Of a DNA stretch of 64,000 nucleotides, positions 10,885 through 20,923 are shown in pieces. The notes beneath the pieces were generated by a model. It saw nothing but the letters and a program-made list of their open reading frames with translations. It ran no database searches and was not told the DNA's origin. Position 1 is the stretch's first letter. Each line of letters opens with the position of its first letter. Where the stretch lies: contig OW203990.1 of the NCBI GenBank assembly GCA_934047225.1, positions 22,361,045 through 22,425,044 on the forward strand, read 5' to 3'. Position numbers and translations under genes: made by a program. This DNA comes from Ypsolopha sequella (Eukaryota > Arthropoda > Insecta > Lepidoptera > Ypsolophidae).

Positions 10885-11356
10885 ACTGCCTATGACCAAC
10901 ACAACAGTGGGTGGATGTGGACTGAATGATGGTGATGATACCGTATTCTTTATAAAATAAATTTCCTGAATCATGTACATATACCTATATCCCTAACAAC
11001 TTGCCCTGATCAAGGCACAATTTAAAATCAGTCGTTAGAATAATTATATACAAACTAATCAACAAAAATATAATCAAAATGTCAAATAGATACAAGAACA
11101 AAAACAACAAATAACTCTTTTATGAAAAGCAAACGTAAGTATGAGATCCCGTAAAATGAGGGTGAACAAATTATAATTAACAAGTTTAAATGAACTTTGT
11201 GCATAAATAAACATACAAGACTAGTAATCATAAAGGTAACACTAACTCTAAGGTAACTCGTCCTTATTCATAGCTAAAATATAACGTTAGAAATTAAACG
11301 ATTATATATTTTTTTTGTTTCTTTTTTTTGTAGGAACTGCACGTTGGTAGTATAAG
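10885..11356. other. No recognisable feature
   Basis: AT-rich sequence downstream of the JAZF1 stop on the minus strand; it could hold that gene's 3' UTR. I see no repeat or exon. Confidence 0.5.
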
Positions 11357-11566
11357 CACAAAATAGATACTACCAGAAGGCCGACTCGACGACGGAGCGA
11401 AAACAGACCCACACATGCATAGACGCGTACGTGTGATGATCTCGGCAGAATTTCGTATTGGCATTCACCCGAGTATCTCCGAGATCGTCGTACGTACGCG
11501 TCTGTGTGCGTGCGCCTGTTCTCGCTAGTAATGCGGAGTGAACCTTCTGTAAGTGGTTATTTTGTG
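11357..11566. mobile_element. MITE family D copy 2, 7-bp TSD GTATAAG
   Basis: Ends CACAAAATAGATACTACCAG and CTTCTGTAAGTGGTTATTTT plus GTG are inverted. GTATAAG is duplicated exactly at 11350-11356 and 11567-11573. 210 bp, about 85 percent similar by eye to the copy at 8129. It lies about 250 bp beyond the JAZF1 stop codon. Confidence 0.85.
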
Positions 11567-11812
11567 GTATAAGTAAGATATAGGTAATATACACCGACTC
11601 GCATTTTAAATGACCCTAAATTTCGCTATGTACATTAAGCCTCTTGCCGCAGTGCGCTTACCCAAAGCAAGGCTTGACCTTATTCTTTAAATATATTAAA
11701 TTTAAATTATGTACCAAATATCATTCTTATATTCTCAATATATCCATCTGTTAACATAAAACTACCAAAAATAAATATGTAGCCAGGGGACTGATAGAAA
11801 TAACGAATTAAA

Positions 11813-12299
11813 TTAATGAGAATTATTTGGCATATAGATTAGCTCATTGCTAGACGGCGTAAGCGGCGTAAGAGGTTGACTTTGTACCATAACCTTCGGA
11901 GACCTCTCTCCGAACTTCATCTTGTCCATAGAACTGGACCCTGGGGTCAAACCTGGGGTCAAGAGACCAGAATTACGAATAAACTGACTAGACGTGTATT
12001 GGTCTACGTGTTTTAGGTTCTGCTTTGGTATAGTTAGGGAAGGCAGGTCTTTCGCTTTGAGACTGTCGTAGATTCTAACTAGTTTGTTTCCATCGACTCC
12101 GTCCAAGATGTTGAGAGGCCTGTTTTGTGTGGACTGTGATGCTGTGACGATCAGGCCTGGCGTGGACTTGGGTCTGGCTTCGGGGACTGTCGGGGGAAAG
12201 TGGGAGGGTACCTGGCTATGTTGTGACGCAGAGTGGTTCTTAAGACCTTGAGCTGTTTTGTAGCTTTTGCCGCAGTGGCACTTGTATGCCTTTTTTATT
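11813..12299 (-). CDS. JAZF1: JAZF1 exon 5 (third finger and C-terminal tail)
   Basis: Acceptor TTTCCAG precedes AATAAAAAAGGC; the first base completes Lys185. It codes finger 3, then a Ser/Pro-rich tail with KLVRIYDSLKAKDLPSL and two LTP clusters, ending at TAA 11815-11813. Confidence 0.92.
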
Positions 12300-15200
12300 C
12301 TGGAAATTGAAATGGTTTGTTAGTAAGTACGACATATATATCATAAATATACATAGATTATGTATCAAGTCTACAGGTTTAGATTTACTAATGACTTTTA
12401 GCATTTATGTACTTGCTAATGAACTACGTTATACGAATGATGTTCTCTAATTATATACTCTGTATATACAGACTGCTTGGAAATTCGACCTATTCCTTGA
12501 AAGGAGTTATACAAGAGGTAATTTCCAATGGTCTCCGAATTACGGAGGTTTTTAAGATATTTTTCAAACTTTCAGACTGGTAACGAAAAACAAATGATTC
12601 AAAAATAATGATTCCTCTCTCGGCACTTATTTGTTGTTTTTCTGATTAATGATAAATGAGTGATCATTTATAAAAAACACGCATGCCCAGAATTCCCATA
12701 ATCTCAGAAGTTAAAGGTCTTAAGTGGAAAGAAAACTATTTTTATTTTGTAATTTCTGAAATATCGACGTTTTACTTGAAAAAAAAATTTCTTTTCGACT
12801 CCTAGTTGATAGACATTATCTGTTACAAAAGGGCGTTTAAACGATGTTTAACTTTGGACAGTGTTTAAATCTGTTGCTGTCACTTTTTACAATATGAAAC
12901 AAAAGGCGACAACAACAGATTTAAACACTGTCTAAAGTTAAACACCGTTTTGTAGTAACACCGTATTTGTTGGAAATGATCTCTAGTATAACTCCTTTCA
13001 AGGAATAGGTCAAATTTCCAAACACTATGTATACACAACCAACGGCTAGATACGACAACATTTGTAACATTATTCATTATGTAACTTAGTACCAATTTAT
13101 TCCAGAAATATGCTTGAGCCGTCATGCGCTTTTTGGGGCCAGGTCTCTTTGTGTATGTATCAGGCAAGGATGTGAGCATCACTGGATATTCTCTATTTTA
13201 GAAAAATGATTAAGTTAATTGATTTAGAGCTAAAAAACATCTGCCAGTATTAACACGATATTAATTTCGATTCTGTTGATGTCTGATCGCATGTTTGACC
13301 ACATAATATATTCTATCCGCCATTTTGAATTTTGAATTAATTCTTTGGCTAGGGCCAGATTCCAGGTAGTTCTTTTAATCAATAATGCAAATTAGTTTTT
13401 TACGCTTGTTCCGCTATAATGGTTACTGCTTTAGTTACAACGGGAATGTACATACATTACAAACTGTACAACGCAAACTTTTAAAATAAAGTTCGAAATT
13501 CCTCATTGAAATTTGTGAAGACGTTTAAAGTTTTTTTTTTTTTACAAATTAAACTAATCAAAATGGTCACAAAGCTCTGCTCCTGTTTGTCACAACATTA
13601 CGACATACCCTAAACTAAATCCTGTCCCAAGACACCACAGTGAAAATCGAATCAGTTCGTTCAGCAGTTCCCTACAGCAGTGACGTATTTCAATATTCGG
13701 CGCCCTGGGCCTGTAAGGTTTGCCACCCCATAAATGAACGTGAAAAAAGCAAAAATATTTCAATAATAAAATAAAATAAAATCCATCATCTGTTTTAGGC
13801 TGAGAATGATGATAATGAATAAAAAAATCCATTAAGTATTCAATTTTTTTTTATATACAAGATAGTATAAAGTCAAAAAGCCATATAAATTAAAAGATAG
13901 GTACCGATTGATTATGAAAGTCGCCCAAAGCTGAGGGCGAGATGCAGCTTGCGTCGCCCCTCACAGCCTGCCGCCCCGGGCCATGGCCCTTTTGGCCCTA
14001 GGGTAAATACGCCACTGCCTACAGGCCTACTTAACGGAGTCGGTTCCTGAGGTTGCAGTCAAGGGCGTCCAGGGTTTGATTTGGGGGGGGGAATTCTGAT
14101 GAGACTTATCACAAAGCAAAAAAAGTAAGATTTTAGGCGCCTTAAGTCTTGAGGCGCTTTTGGCAAACCAACCTATACCTTCTATGCTTACACAGCATAG
14201 TGCACCCAGACCGAATCGAAAGTTCAAGTCATTTGTACAGAATTCGTAGGTGTTTTGGGGGGCCACGCCCCACCTCTGTATCCGCCAATGGTAGCAGTGC
14301 GCCCCGGCGCACAACACAGATGACCTCAGTATGGGGGCACCCGCCCCGAAACTGAGTCCCCACGCCCCAGAAAGGGGGATGTGAGAAGACCAAATAACGA
14401 AAAAAAATTGGTTTCTGTCTGTGCGCACTCACTTGCCATCCTTCTTATGTCCGTTCTTGGAGTGGTACTTAATACCGTTGACGTTCTTGTATCTCTTCTT
14501 GCAGCCGGGCACCGGGCAGGCGAAGGGCTTGTCATGTAGGGACGTTGACGCGTGAGGAATGTGCGCGCCATTTTGTCTGCGACCAAACATGGGAATCAGA
14601 CTTTGTATACCTATAGCTTTATTTTCTTTTATTTTTATACAATGCCTTTACGGTTGGTTACTACCACGTCTGATGAGACCTAGGACGCACTCAACCAGAA
14701 AGTGAGAGAGTGAAAGCAAGCGAGGCGTTAATCAGTCGATAACGGACAAATGACTGATACTATGCATCTGCCTGTAACCAATTCTCCCGCTACGGCTTCA
14801 CAAGACCAGTCGCTTGGCGGCAAAGAACGTAGAAATAATTCTCAAAAATTATGTTTTTGCCAGCACAACAATCTTCACTTCAACGTATCAAAGTGCGTGG
14901 TGATGTCGTATAGTCACGCGCGAGAGCCACGTCAGCACCATTACGAGATGGAGGGGGCTGCGCTAGCGCGCGTCGATAGCATCAAGGACCTAAGAGTGTT
15001 GATGAATGCCGAGCAAACGTTTCGTGATCACATTGTGGCTATCTGTAAAAAAGCTTTGAAGAAGTTAGACTTTATACTGAGGCAGGCTAGGAGTTTCAAT
15101 AGCATGCTAGCCGTAAAAGCTTTTTATAATGCCTTGGTACACAGTAATTTAGAAAGTAGTGCAATTATCTGCTGGAATCCCCATGAGACTAAATATAGTC

Positions 15201-18200
15201 ACATGGTGGAAAAGATTCAAAACAAGTTTGTTCGCTGGCTGTATTTAAAAATTATGGTGTTTATCCATTTTATCCACTTATGTATCCAACCCTACTTGTT
15301 ATAGGTATGGTTGGATATAATAAGTTGGAAGTGAGGAGAGAATAATTGGTATTAGAAATCCTGGTTCCTCTCGTAAACCGCTAGGGGCGCTGAACAATTT
15401 CTCAAGTTTTATGCAGTCGCTGGCGAGCAGTCACGTAACCAGAATTCTGCTTCGGTAGGGGCTTGTTGCTGGAATTCGATTAAATAAAACTGTGCTGCTA
15501 AATTGTAAAGGTTATATTTACAGAAATATTTATGATTTTCGGGGGGGCTTCAGCCCTTCAAGCCCCCCCCTGGCTACGTGCCTGCTAACGAGTACAGATG
15601 TTCTATCCTACGAAGTCTACTTGGCTATGGTTGTAGTAGTGACGTGTACAGATATACGTGTTTTGTGTGTGTTGCTCGTTTTGTAAGCGCTCCCGGGGTT
15701 ACGCACACTAGAAAAAGTGCGTGTGCCTGCACTACTACAACCATAGGTGAGTAGACTTCGTAGAATAAAACATCGGTATCGAGGCGTAAACTCGTGGTAG
15801 TGCTATAGGTTGTCAACTTCGTGCCTACCGCGCCCACGGGGTATAGGGGTATACAACCTATACTGAATTGTAATAAACGTTACAGGTACCTGTGTGTGAT
15901 TCCATGTCGCAGAATGTACTCGGAGCTGTACTCCTCTACGGTGGTCCACGAATCGTTGCTGTCTTCAGAGGGGCTCAGCATCTCTTCGTCATCTAGTTCA
16001 CTTCCTGTAATTGTTACATTTTAAATACACTCACGCCCGTCTCACAGAACGATAGGCAGGGACCACAGCTCCCTGTGTGTTGCGATCCTGACACACCTCT
16101 TTCGCTTCTCCCACATTCATCAAGCGGGTCATTAAAGGTCTTTTATTTTAGGTGTTTTCGTTTTTACGGTTCCGTAGTACCTTAAAGGTACAAAAGGAAC
16201 CTTTATGGTGAATCTCCGTTGTCCGTCCGTCCGTATGTCACATTGTCAACTTTAGCTTACTTTGGACCGAAAAATATGAAAAAAATCATGGTAATACATT
16301 ACAGGAAAAACAAAGCGGTTGAGAAATTCACGAAACGAATATGACAAAATTAAATTTATCATCCACAATATGATACCCCAGGAACGTGAGTCTGACTAGC
16401 ATTTGGCCGGTTTTTTTATCCTGGTGGATATTCTACAACTCACGATCAGGAATGGCTAGTATAGAAATCCTTGAATCGTCTTAGAGCTCGTGTCGTAAGG
16501 CCCAAGGATAACCTTAAACGCTGGGGAATTTCCGCCGAAAATGCTAGCATGAACTGTCTATGCGGTGTTCCACAAACGACAGACCATCTCATGTCGTGTC
16601 CACTGTGTCCGGCTTCCTGCACTCACTTAGACCTGATGCAGGCTAATGACAAAGCTATTACGGTAGCTACTTACTGGAAAGATTTAATTTAATTTAGTTT
16701 CCACACGAAGAAGTTCTACAACTGGCCAAGGAAATCCTGCTGAATATAAAGTATTTACGCTGTCAAATATTATACTATAAATAAAGCCAATTCTGAAGGC
16801 TTTAATTTTAGTATTATTGCTGTCAAAGCTTAAAACTTTTAAAGAAATTTAGCTTCTAATCTTAACTTTTAAGGACTATTTTGTATCGAAGAAAATTTTG
16901 TTTTGACAGCACTAAAACTAAAATTAAAGCCTTCAGAATCAATCGGCTTTATTATACTAATAATAAAGTAGTAAGAAGTCGTATCTGTGCATTGAATATT
17001 TTTTCGAAATTTTAAATAAAATTATAATGTGCTATTTAGTATTGTAAACATTGTACTGAGATAAAGGCTGCAATTTTTTTAATTTTTGTCTGTCTGTCTG
17101 TCTGTTTGTTCCGTTATAACTCGATAACCACTTGACGGATTTGGATGCGGTTTTTTTTAGGGTTCCGTACCCAAAGGGTAACCAACGGGACCCTATTATT
17201 AAGACTCCGCTGTCCGTCTGTCACCAGGCTGTATCTCTCGAACCGTGATAGTTAGACAGTTGAAATTTTCACAGATGATGTATTTCTGTTGCCGCTATAA
17301 CAACAAATACTAAAAAACAGAATAAAATAAATATTGAACGTGGTTCCCATACAAAAGACATGTTTTTTTGCCGTTTTTATAGATAATGATACGGAACCCT
17401 TCGTGCGCGAGTCCGACTCGCACTTGGCCGGTTTTTACTATCGTAATGACCTCGGTCAACGTATATTGTGTTGCTAAAATAACCGCCAAGCCGAAAACAG
17501 GGCAAAGATTTAATGAACGCGGGCGAAAAATAATAGTCAAATAATACAGAGTAACCTGCAACCTGCACATCCAATATCAAAGAGATGTGCAAGAGTTTGA
17601 GTGGTTTGACCTCTCGCTCAATTTTTTTGGGAGGGATCGGAAATACTGGAAACATAATTATATATAAATATGGAATATATTGCATTACTTTTTAGTAGGT
17701 AGGGCAGCTGAAACTTTAATTTATATACAGTTGACATCATAGTGAGTGAAATGGAAAAATTAGTTAGCTGCATCGTGAAGGGTGGTTATGCTTCAGCTGC
17801 TCTCATGAATTTATATTTTAAAAAGTCATAATAAGACTCGGTTTGGTGTGGACGTGAGAGACAAAAGTCGGTGTAGGCCGGCTGATTTTGATATCGATAG
17901 TTGATCTCATACTACCTACCTAATCACTAAACCCACCGTCAGCTGCTCAAGTAGCGGTGGGCTTGGGTGTGATAGACTGCGGAAGTGGTAAAAAAAAACA
18001 TAGTAAGCCGGCTGATTTTGATATCGATAGTTGATCTCGTACAAGTAACTCATCAGTAAACCGACCGTCAGTCAGCTGCCCAAGTAGCGGTGGGTAGGTG
18101 TGGGTGTGAGACTGAAAGTGGTAAAATAATAATAATAATAAATTCTTCATCAAGAACTCGCCCACAAGTACGGCCTCGTAAATCAGAAGGTGCCATATTA

Positions 18201-20049
18201 CAAGTACTCATCGGCGCCAGTACCAGAAAACGACCGCGGCAAGCTCTACTGGGATCGGTCTGTCATCACGGATAGGACAATTCTCACGAATAAACCTGAC
18301 ATCGTGTTGATGGACCGGGCGGTGTCTTTGGTGGATATCACAATCCCACACGATGAGAACCTCGTGAAAGCCGAAACCGATAATAATCTCGACCTGGCTC
18401 ACGAGGTTACCGACATGTGGGGCGTGGCATCCACCGGAATAATCTCAGTTGTTTTATCCGCGAACGGGTTAATACCAACCAGCCTCGAAACCAACCTGAG
18501 ACGGTTGGGATTCCGCGGCAGTTCGCTTCCAGCGCGGATGCAGAAGGCGGTTCTGCTCGATACTGCTCGCATCGTTCGCCGGTTTCTTTCCCTGGGGCTC
18601 TGAACCTCGGTCAACTGTGCTTCTGCCGAGGGATGTACGTACCGTCTCTCTCTCTCTCTTTAAATTATTTTGGCCAAGAGGGAGAGACGAGATCAAAAAT
18701 TCTCGAAATAATAATAATAAGTAATACGCCAGCTGCAACCTTTTTCTGTAAACAGTTGACAACATAGTGAGTTGAAAAAATATCGTCAGCTGTAGCGGAG
18801 GGGAAATATGCATCAGTTGCTAGACTTTTAAAAAAACACGTAGAATAAAGTTATTGTAATAAATTAATTAATAAGTACGCCGGATGAAATTTATCTAGGT
18901 GATGGTATAAGTACCTGCCTTTTTTTTTTATTGGGCAGGTGCGTGTCGGCCTCGCGCATAAGGGGTTCTGTACCACCACACAAAACGGAACGGAACCCTA
19001 AAAACCCTAAAAATATTATGATAAATAACATAATAGTGCCACAGCAACATTAAAGCGACAAAAACAAACCGCCAAAATGGTAGCGCCTGACAAACAATAC
19101 GCGGCTCCCGCTGCGTACGGAACCCTAATATCTTAACCGCCATATTTTTCCGCTATATTTTAGGAATACAGGTTTTTTCATATTTTCGGTCCTCTTGTTT
19201 CGAAGATAAGGGGAAGAGGGGAGACGTGATAACGTAAAAATCTATTTATAATAATCTTATTCAGCTTTTTCGAGGTTTTTTTGCACGGGACCACCCTTTT
19301 AGTGAAGTTTACCTACATTGTGCTTGAAGTAAGTTTTCTTGTCCAGTTTGTGAGTATTTGTGAGGGATTTATGAAATTATACAAACCAGTTGGGGTGCTG
19401 CTGCGCACGGAAGGAGTCTTTGGAGCTGATAGCAGGCGTTTGCGCACTTCCGGCACTGGAAGTGGAGGCATGCTTTGAAACTCGCGCCTCGAAGCCTCCG
19501 TGAAAAATCGTAGCACGTAACTTAGCGGGATGCATGATGGCTGGGAAGCTTCCTTCTGCTCTACAACTAGTGGATCATAGTCTGAAACATTATTTTATGA
19601 ATTATTTATTCACTTTGAACAAAAGAGTTTATCGCATGTTATGTTTCGATGTTCAACTTCCGATCAGCTGTTCTATATTGGATGGTGTTTACATACAATA
19701 CAACTGCTAATAAAATTAATTAACTGTAGGATCTAACTGCACGGACAGTAAACAATAGACACATGTGTGCACAATAAATTACAAGAGGAATAACATGAAT
19801 CTAAAGCCCGCGACAATTTTATTTCAAACGAAAATAGATTGCAATGTTGACAACTTTGATAATTGATAAGTACGCATAGCAGGGAGGGTCGGAATTACTT
19901 GGGAGATTAGCTTATTTATAAGTTGCATCAGAAAACAAGTTATATTTACCGATATGGGTGTCTTCGATATGCTGAATTAAGTCCCCTAAACTTGGAAATG
20001 TAATGCCACAACCATTAAATTTACAGATGTTTATCATGAAGACGGCCAT
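11813..20049 (-). CDS. JAZF1: JAZF1-type C2H2 zinc finger protein, five exons, complete
   Basis: Coding exons on the minus strand are 20049-19950, 19581-19387, 16004-15890, 14576-14433 and 12299-11813. All phases close, giving 346 aa. Finger 1 uses Cys9, Cys14, His27 and His32 (CKFNGCGITFPSLGDL). Finger 2 uses Cys157, Cys162, His175 and His180 (ACPVPGCKKRYKNVNGIKYH). Finger 3 is the short form with Cys192, Cys194, His207 and His212 (CHCGKSYKTAQGL). The spacer SSTPTGSELDDEE and SWTT also match JAZF1. Vertebrate JAZF1 is a nuclear cofactor linked to nuclear receptor TR4 and to NuA4/TIP60 chromatin complexes. About 134 residues follow the third finger, far longer than the roughly 20-30 in vertebrates, with repeated LTPGLTPG and LTPLTP. 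The gene is divergent from the ATP synthase c gene. Confidence 0.93.
12471..13029. mobile_element. Inverted-repeat element in JAZF1 intron 4
   Basis: Left arm TTGGAAATTCGACCTATTCC and right arm GGAATAGGTCAAATTTCC continue for about 35 bp (TTGAAAGGAGTTATAC and its inverse). A second internal pair, GTTTAACTTTGGACAGTG and CACTGTCTAAAGTTAAAC, lies at about 12844-12948. No transposase. Confidence 0.7.
13678..14017. mobile_element. Element with CAGTGACGTATTT ends in JAZF1 intron 4
   Basis: The left end CAGTGACGTATTT is inverted as AAATACGCCACTG on the right. CCTACAG is repeated on both sides (13671-13677 and 14018-14024). The interior includes GCCCTGGGCC and GGCCCTAGGG. hAT-like ends, but only 7 duplicated bases are visible. 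Confidence 0.7.
14433..14576 (-). CDS. JAZF1: JAZF1 exon 4 (second finger)
   Basis: Acceptor GGTCGCAG, donor AA|GTGAGT. It codes the segment from Arg137 through the classical finger PFACPVPGCKKRYKNVNG to Lys185, nearly identical to the vertebrate sequence as I know it. This is the strongest part of the identification. Confidence 0.95.
14850..15303 (+). pseudogene. Non-LTR retrotransposon reverse transcriptase fragment
   Basis: The frame reads NLHFNVSKCVVMSYSH, then DSIKDLRVLMNAEQTFRDHI and SFNSMLAVKAFYNALVHSNL, the end of the palm and the thumb region of jockey/CR1-like ORF2 proteins (normally KSxxMxF, LGVxxD and HI). The catalytic YADD part is missing upstream and the frame stops at 15301-15303. 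It lies antisense in JAZF1 intron 3, so it is a dead insert. Confidence 0.8.
15597..15774. mobile_element. Fold-back MITE in JAZF1 intron 3
   Basis: Arms of about 42 bp: GATGTTCTATCCTACGAAG on the left, CTTCGTAGAATAAAACATC on the right, continuing through GGCTATGGTTGTAGTAG and its inverse. The spacer is about 95 bp. Confidence 0.7.
15890..16004 (-). CDS. JAZF1: JAZF1 exon 3 (acidic spacer)
   Basis: Acceptor AATTACAG, donor CACACAG|GTACCTG. It codes SELDDEEMLSPSEDSNDSWT and on to YILRHGITHR, equivalent to the acidic SEYDEEE and SWTTESA part of vertebrate JAZF1. Both phases fit the neighbouring exons. Confidence 0.88.
16150..16420 (-). repeat. GGTTCCGTA-family repeat, diverged
   Basis: Begins TTTTTACGGTTCCGTAG and ends TTTGGCCGGTTTTTT, the diagnostic edges of a moth repeat with better copies at 17160-17440, 32917-33178, 48850-49160 and 51727-51990. 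The interior shares GAAAAATATGAAAAAAATCA with 60290-60460. Confidence 0.55.
16465..16692 (+). pseudogene. Non-LTR retrotransposon ORF2 C-terminal fragment
   Basis: The frame reads SLNRLRARV, then KRWGISAENASMNCLCGVPQ, TTDHLMSCPLCP and LDLMQANDKAITVATYW, ending at TAA. CxCG...QTxxHLxxCPxCP is the cysteine-rich tail of jockey/CR1-type LINE proteins. A related fragment is at 29600-29816. It lies antisense in JAZF1 intron 2. Confidence 0.75.
16783..16960. mobile_element. MITE family A copy 2
   Basis: Left AATAAAGCCAATTCTGAAGG and right CCTTCAGAATCAATCGGCTT are inverted, with TTTTGACAGCACTAAAAC inside. It follows the LINE fragment by about 90 bp. Confidence 0.75.
17160..17440 (-). repeat. GGTTCCGTA-family repeat
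   Basis: Left edge GGGTTCCGTACCCAAAGGG, interior CACCAGGCTGTATCTC and TTTCTGTTGCCGCTATAACA, right edge GACTCGCACTTGGCCGG. It is the inverse of the copies at 32917 and 48850. Confidence 0.8.
17876..18125 (+). repeat. Direct duplication, period about 131 bp
   Basis: GGCCGGCTGATTTTGATATC with ATAGTTGATCTC occurs at about 17876 and again at about 18007; each copy ends in a CAAGTAGCGGTGGG region. It immediately precedes the LINE fragment at 18142 and may be part of that element. Confidence 0.65.
18142..18603 (+). pseudogene. Non-LTR retrotransposon C-terminal domain fragment
   Basis: An open frame from the AAT microsatellite to TGA at 18601-18603 reads LHQELAHKYGLVNQKVPYYK, then LYWDRSVITDRTI, KPDIVLMDR, VDITIPHDENLVKAE and MQKAVLLDTARIVRRFLSLG. 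This is the endonuclease-like tail seen in many insect LINEs; the PD...VDI...P pattern resembles a restriction-like fold. Antisense in JAZF1 intron 2. The rest of the LINE is absent. Confidence 0.75.
18936..19130 (+). repeat. GGTTCCGTA-family repeat variant
   Basis: Starts GTGCGTGTCGGCCTCGCGC with GGGGTTCTGTACC, ends TGCGTACGGAACCCTAATA. The AAATGGTAGCGCCTGACAAA part recurs inverted at 25010-25070. Confidence 0.6.
19387..19581 (-). CDS. JAZF1: JAZF1 exon 2
   Basis: Acceptor TTTCAG at 19584-19582 and donor CTG|GTTTGT. It codes DYDPLVVEQKEASQPSCIPL, then SYVLRFFTEASRRE and SSTPTG. The vertebrate counterparts are the LSYINRFMTDAARRE and SSTPTG segments. The donor GTTTGT is weak but gives the right phase. 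Confidence 0.9.
19950..20049 (-). CDS. JAZF1: JAZF1 exon 1 (start and first finger)
   Basis: The ATG at 20049-20047 opens MAVFMINICKFNGCGITF and the exon ends in IEDTHI before donor GTAAATATA. A second Met codon four residues in could be used, but the first is chosen as the longest frame. Codes finger 1. Confidence 0.88.
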
Positions 20050-20878
20050 GTCGCACAGATGGTAATACACAAGTCAACTGCACCACTGTAATAATGTCCT
20101 GTTATTATTTTTAGATTGTTCATTTGCAAAAATAAATTTATATTTTCATGTGTCAAAAAATTATAAATTGAATTATTTAATGTGGTTCTTTTTACAATTG
20201 GCCCTATATGATTGCTCTAGTAATAAAAGTATTTCATTATCAGCTGTCATTTGCGCAGACAAATCAATAGTTGGCTGCGCCGATCGGAACTGAGCTGCGA
20301 TTCAACAATTTGACCAATCACAGAGCGGAATCCATGTTCTGTTTCGTTTTACCACTCCGAAATTGAACATTCCAAAGGCCGGTCTCCTCCTTCTCGGTGT
20401 TCTTTGGTAAGTGCGGCAAATTGGTGAATAAAACAAATCGTGAAAAAGTGCGATAATTAGAAGCCATCGAAAAATAAAAAGTGACGAAGTCGCAAAATAT
20501 CGGCACGAAGTGTGTGAAAGTGCGTATATTTATCAGTGAAAACGTAAGTTGTCAGAGAGATTTGTCACTGAAAGTAGGCCGTCGAATTCGGCCATTTTCC
20601 GTCGAAAGATATATCCTTTTGAGGGGTAAAGTACTAATAACCAGCTAAAACTGTGTGCGAAGCAATATTGCAGTTAGTATCTTTCACATTTAAGTGTTGT
20701 TTCGGCATCTCTACCGACAGTTACGTATTCACGTCAATTACGTAACGTTCCGCGGTTCGTCAGTCAAACTGTCAAGATACCGAGGTCTCCGTAGCCTCAC
20801 TGAGCCATTTGCCAGATACTCATATTGCCAATCGGTTTCTTACAGTTGTCGCTCGCCGCACCTAAATAAAACACAAAA
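20050..20878. promoter_or_regulatory. Shared divergent promoter and 5' UTR region
   Basis: The region between two opposite start codons. A CCAATCA box stands at 20314-20320. Possible 5' UTR donors for the ATP synthase gene are GGTAAGTGC (20406 area) and ACGTAAGTTG (20542 area), and an acceptor TTTCTTACAG ends at 20845, 34 bp before the ATG. So a noncoding first exon plus a leader intron is likely. No TATA box is obvious at a fitting distance. Transcription starts are inferred. Confidence 0.5.
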
Positions 20879-20923
20879 ATGCTGTTCGCCGCAAGATTGA
20901 TCGCCCCTGCAGCCAGGTCTGCT
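20879..20923 (+). CDS. ATPsynC: ATP synthase c exon 1
   Basis: Starts ATG with context AAAATG and ends TCTGCT before GTAAGTACC. Codes the first 15 residues of the import peptide; phase 0 end. Confidence 0.95.

Noticed and set aside
17310..17685. Minus-strand frames of 86 and 102 codons
   Set aside because: They lie in and beside a GGTTCCGTA-family repeat and overlap each other; no motif.
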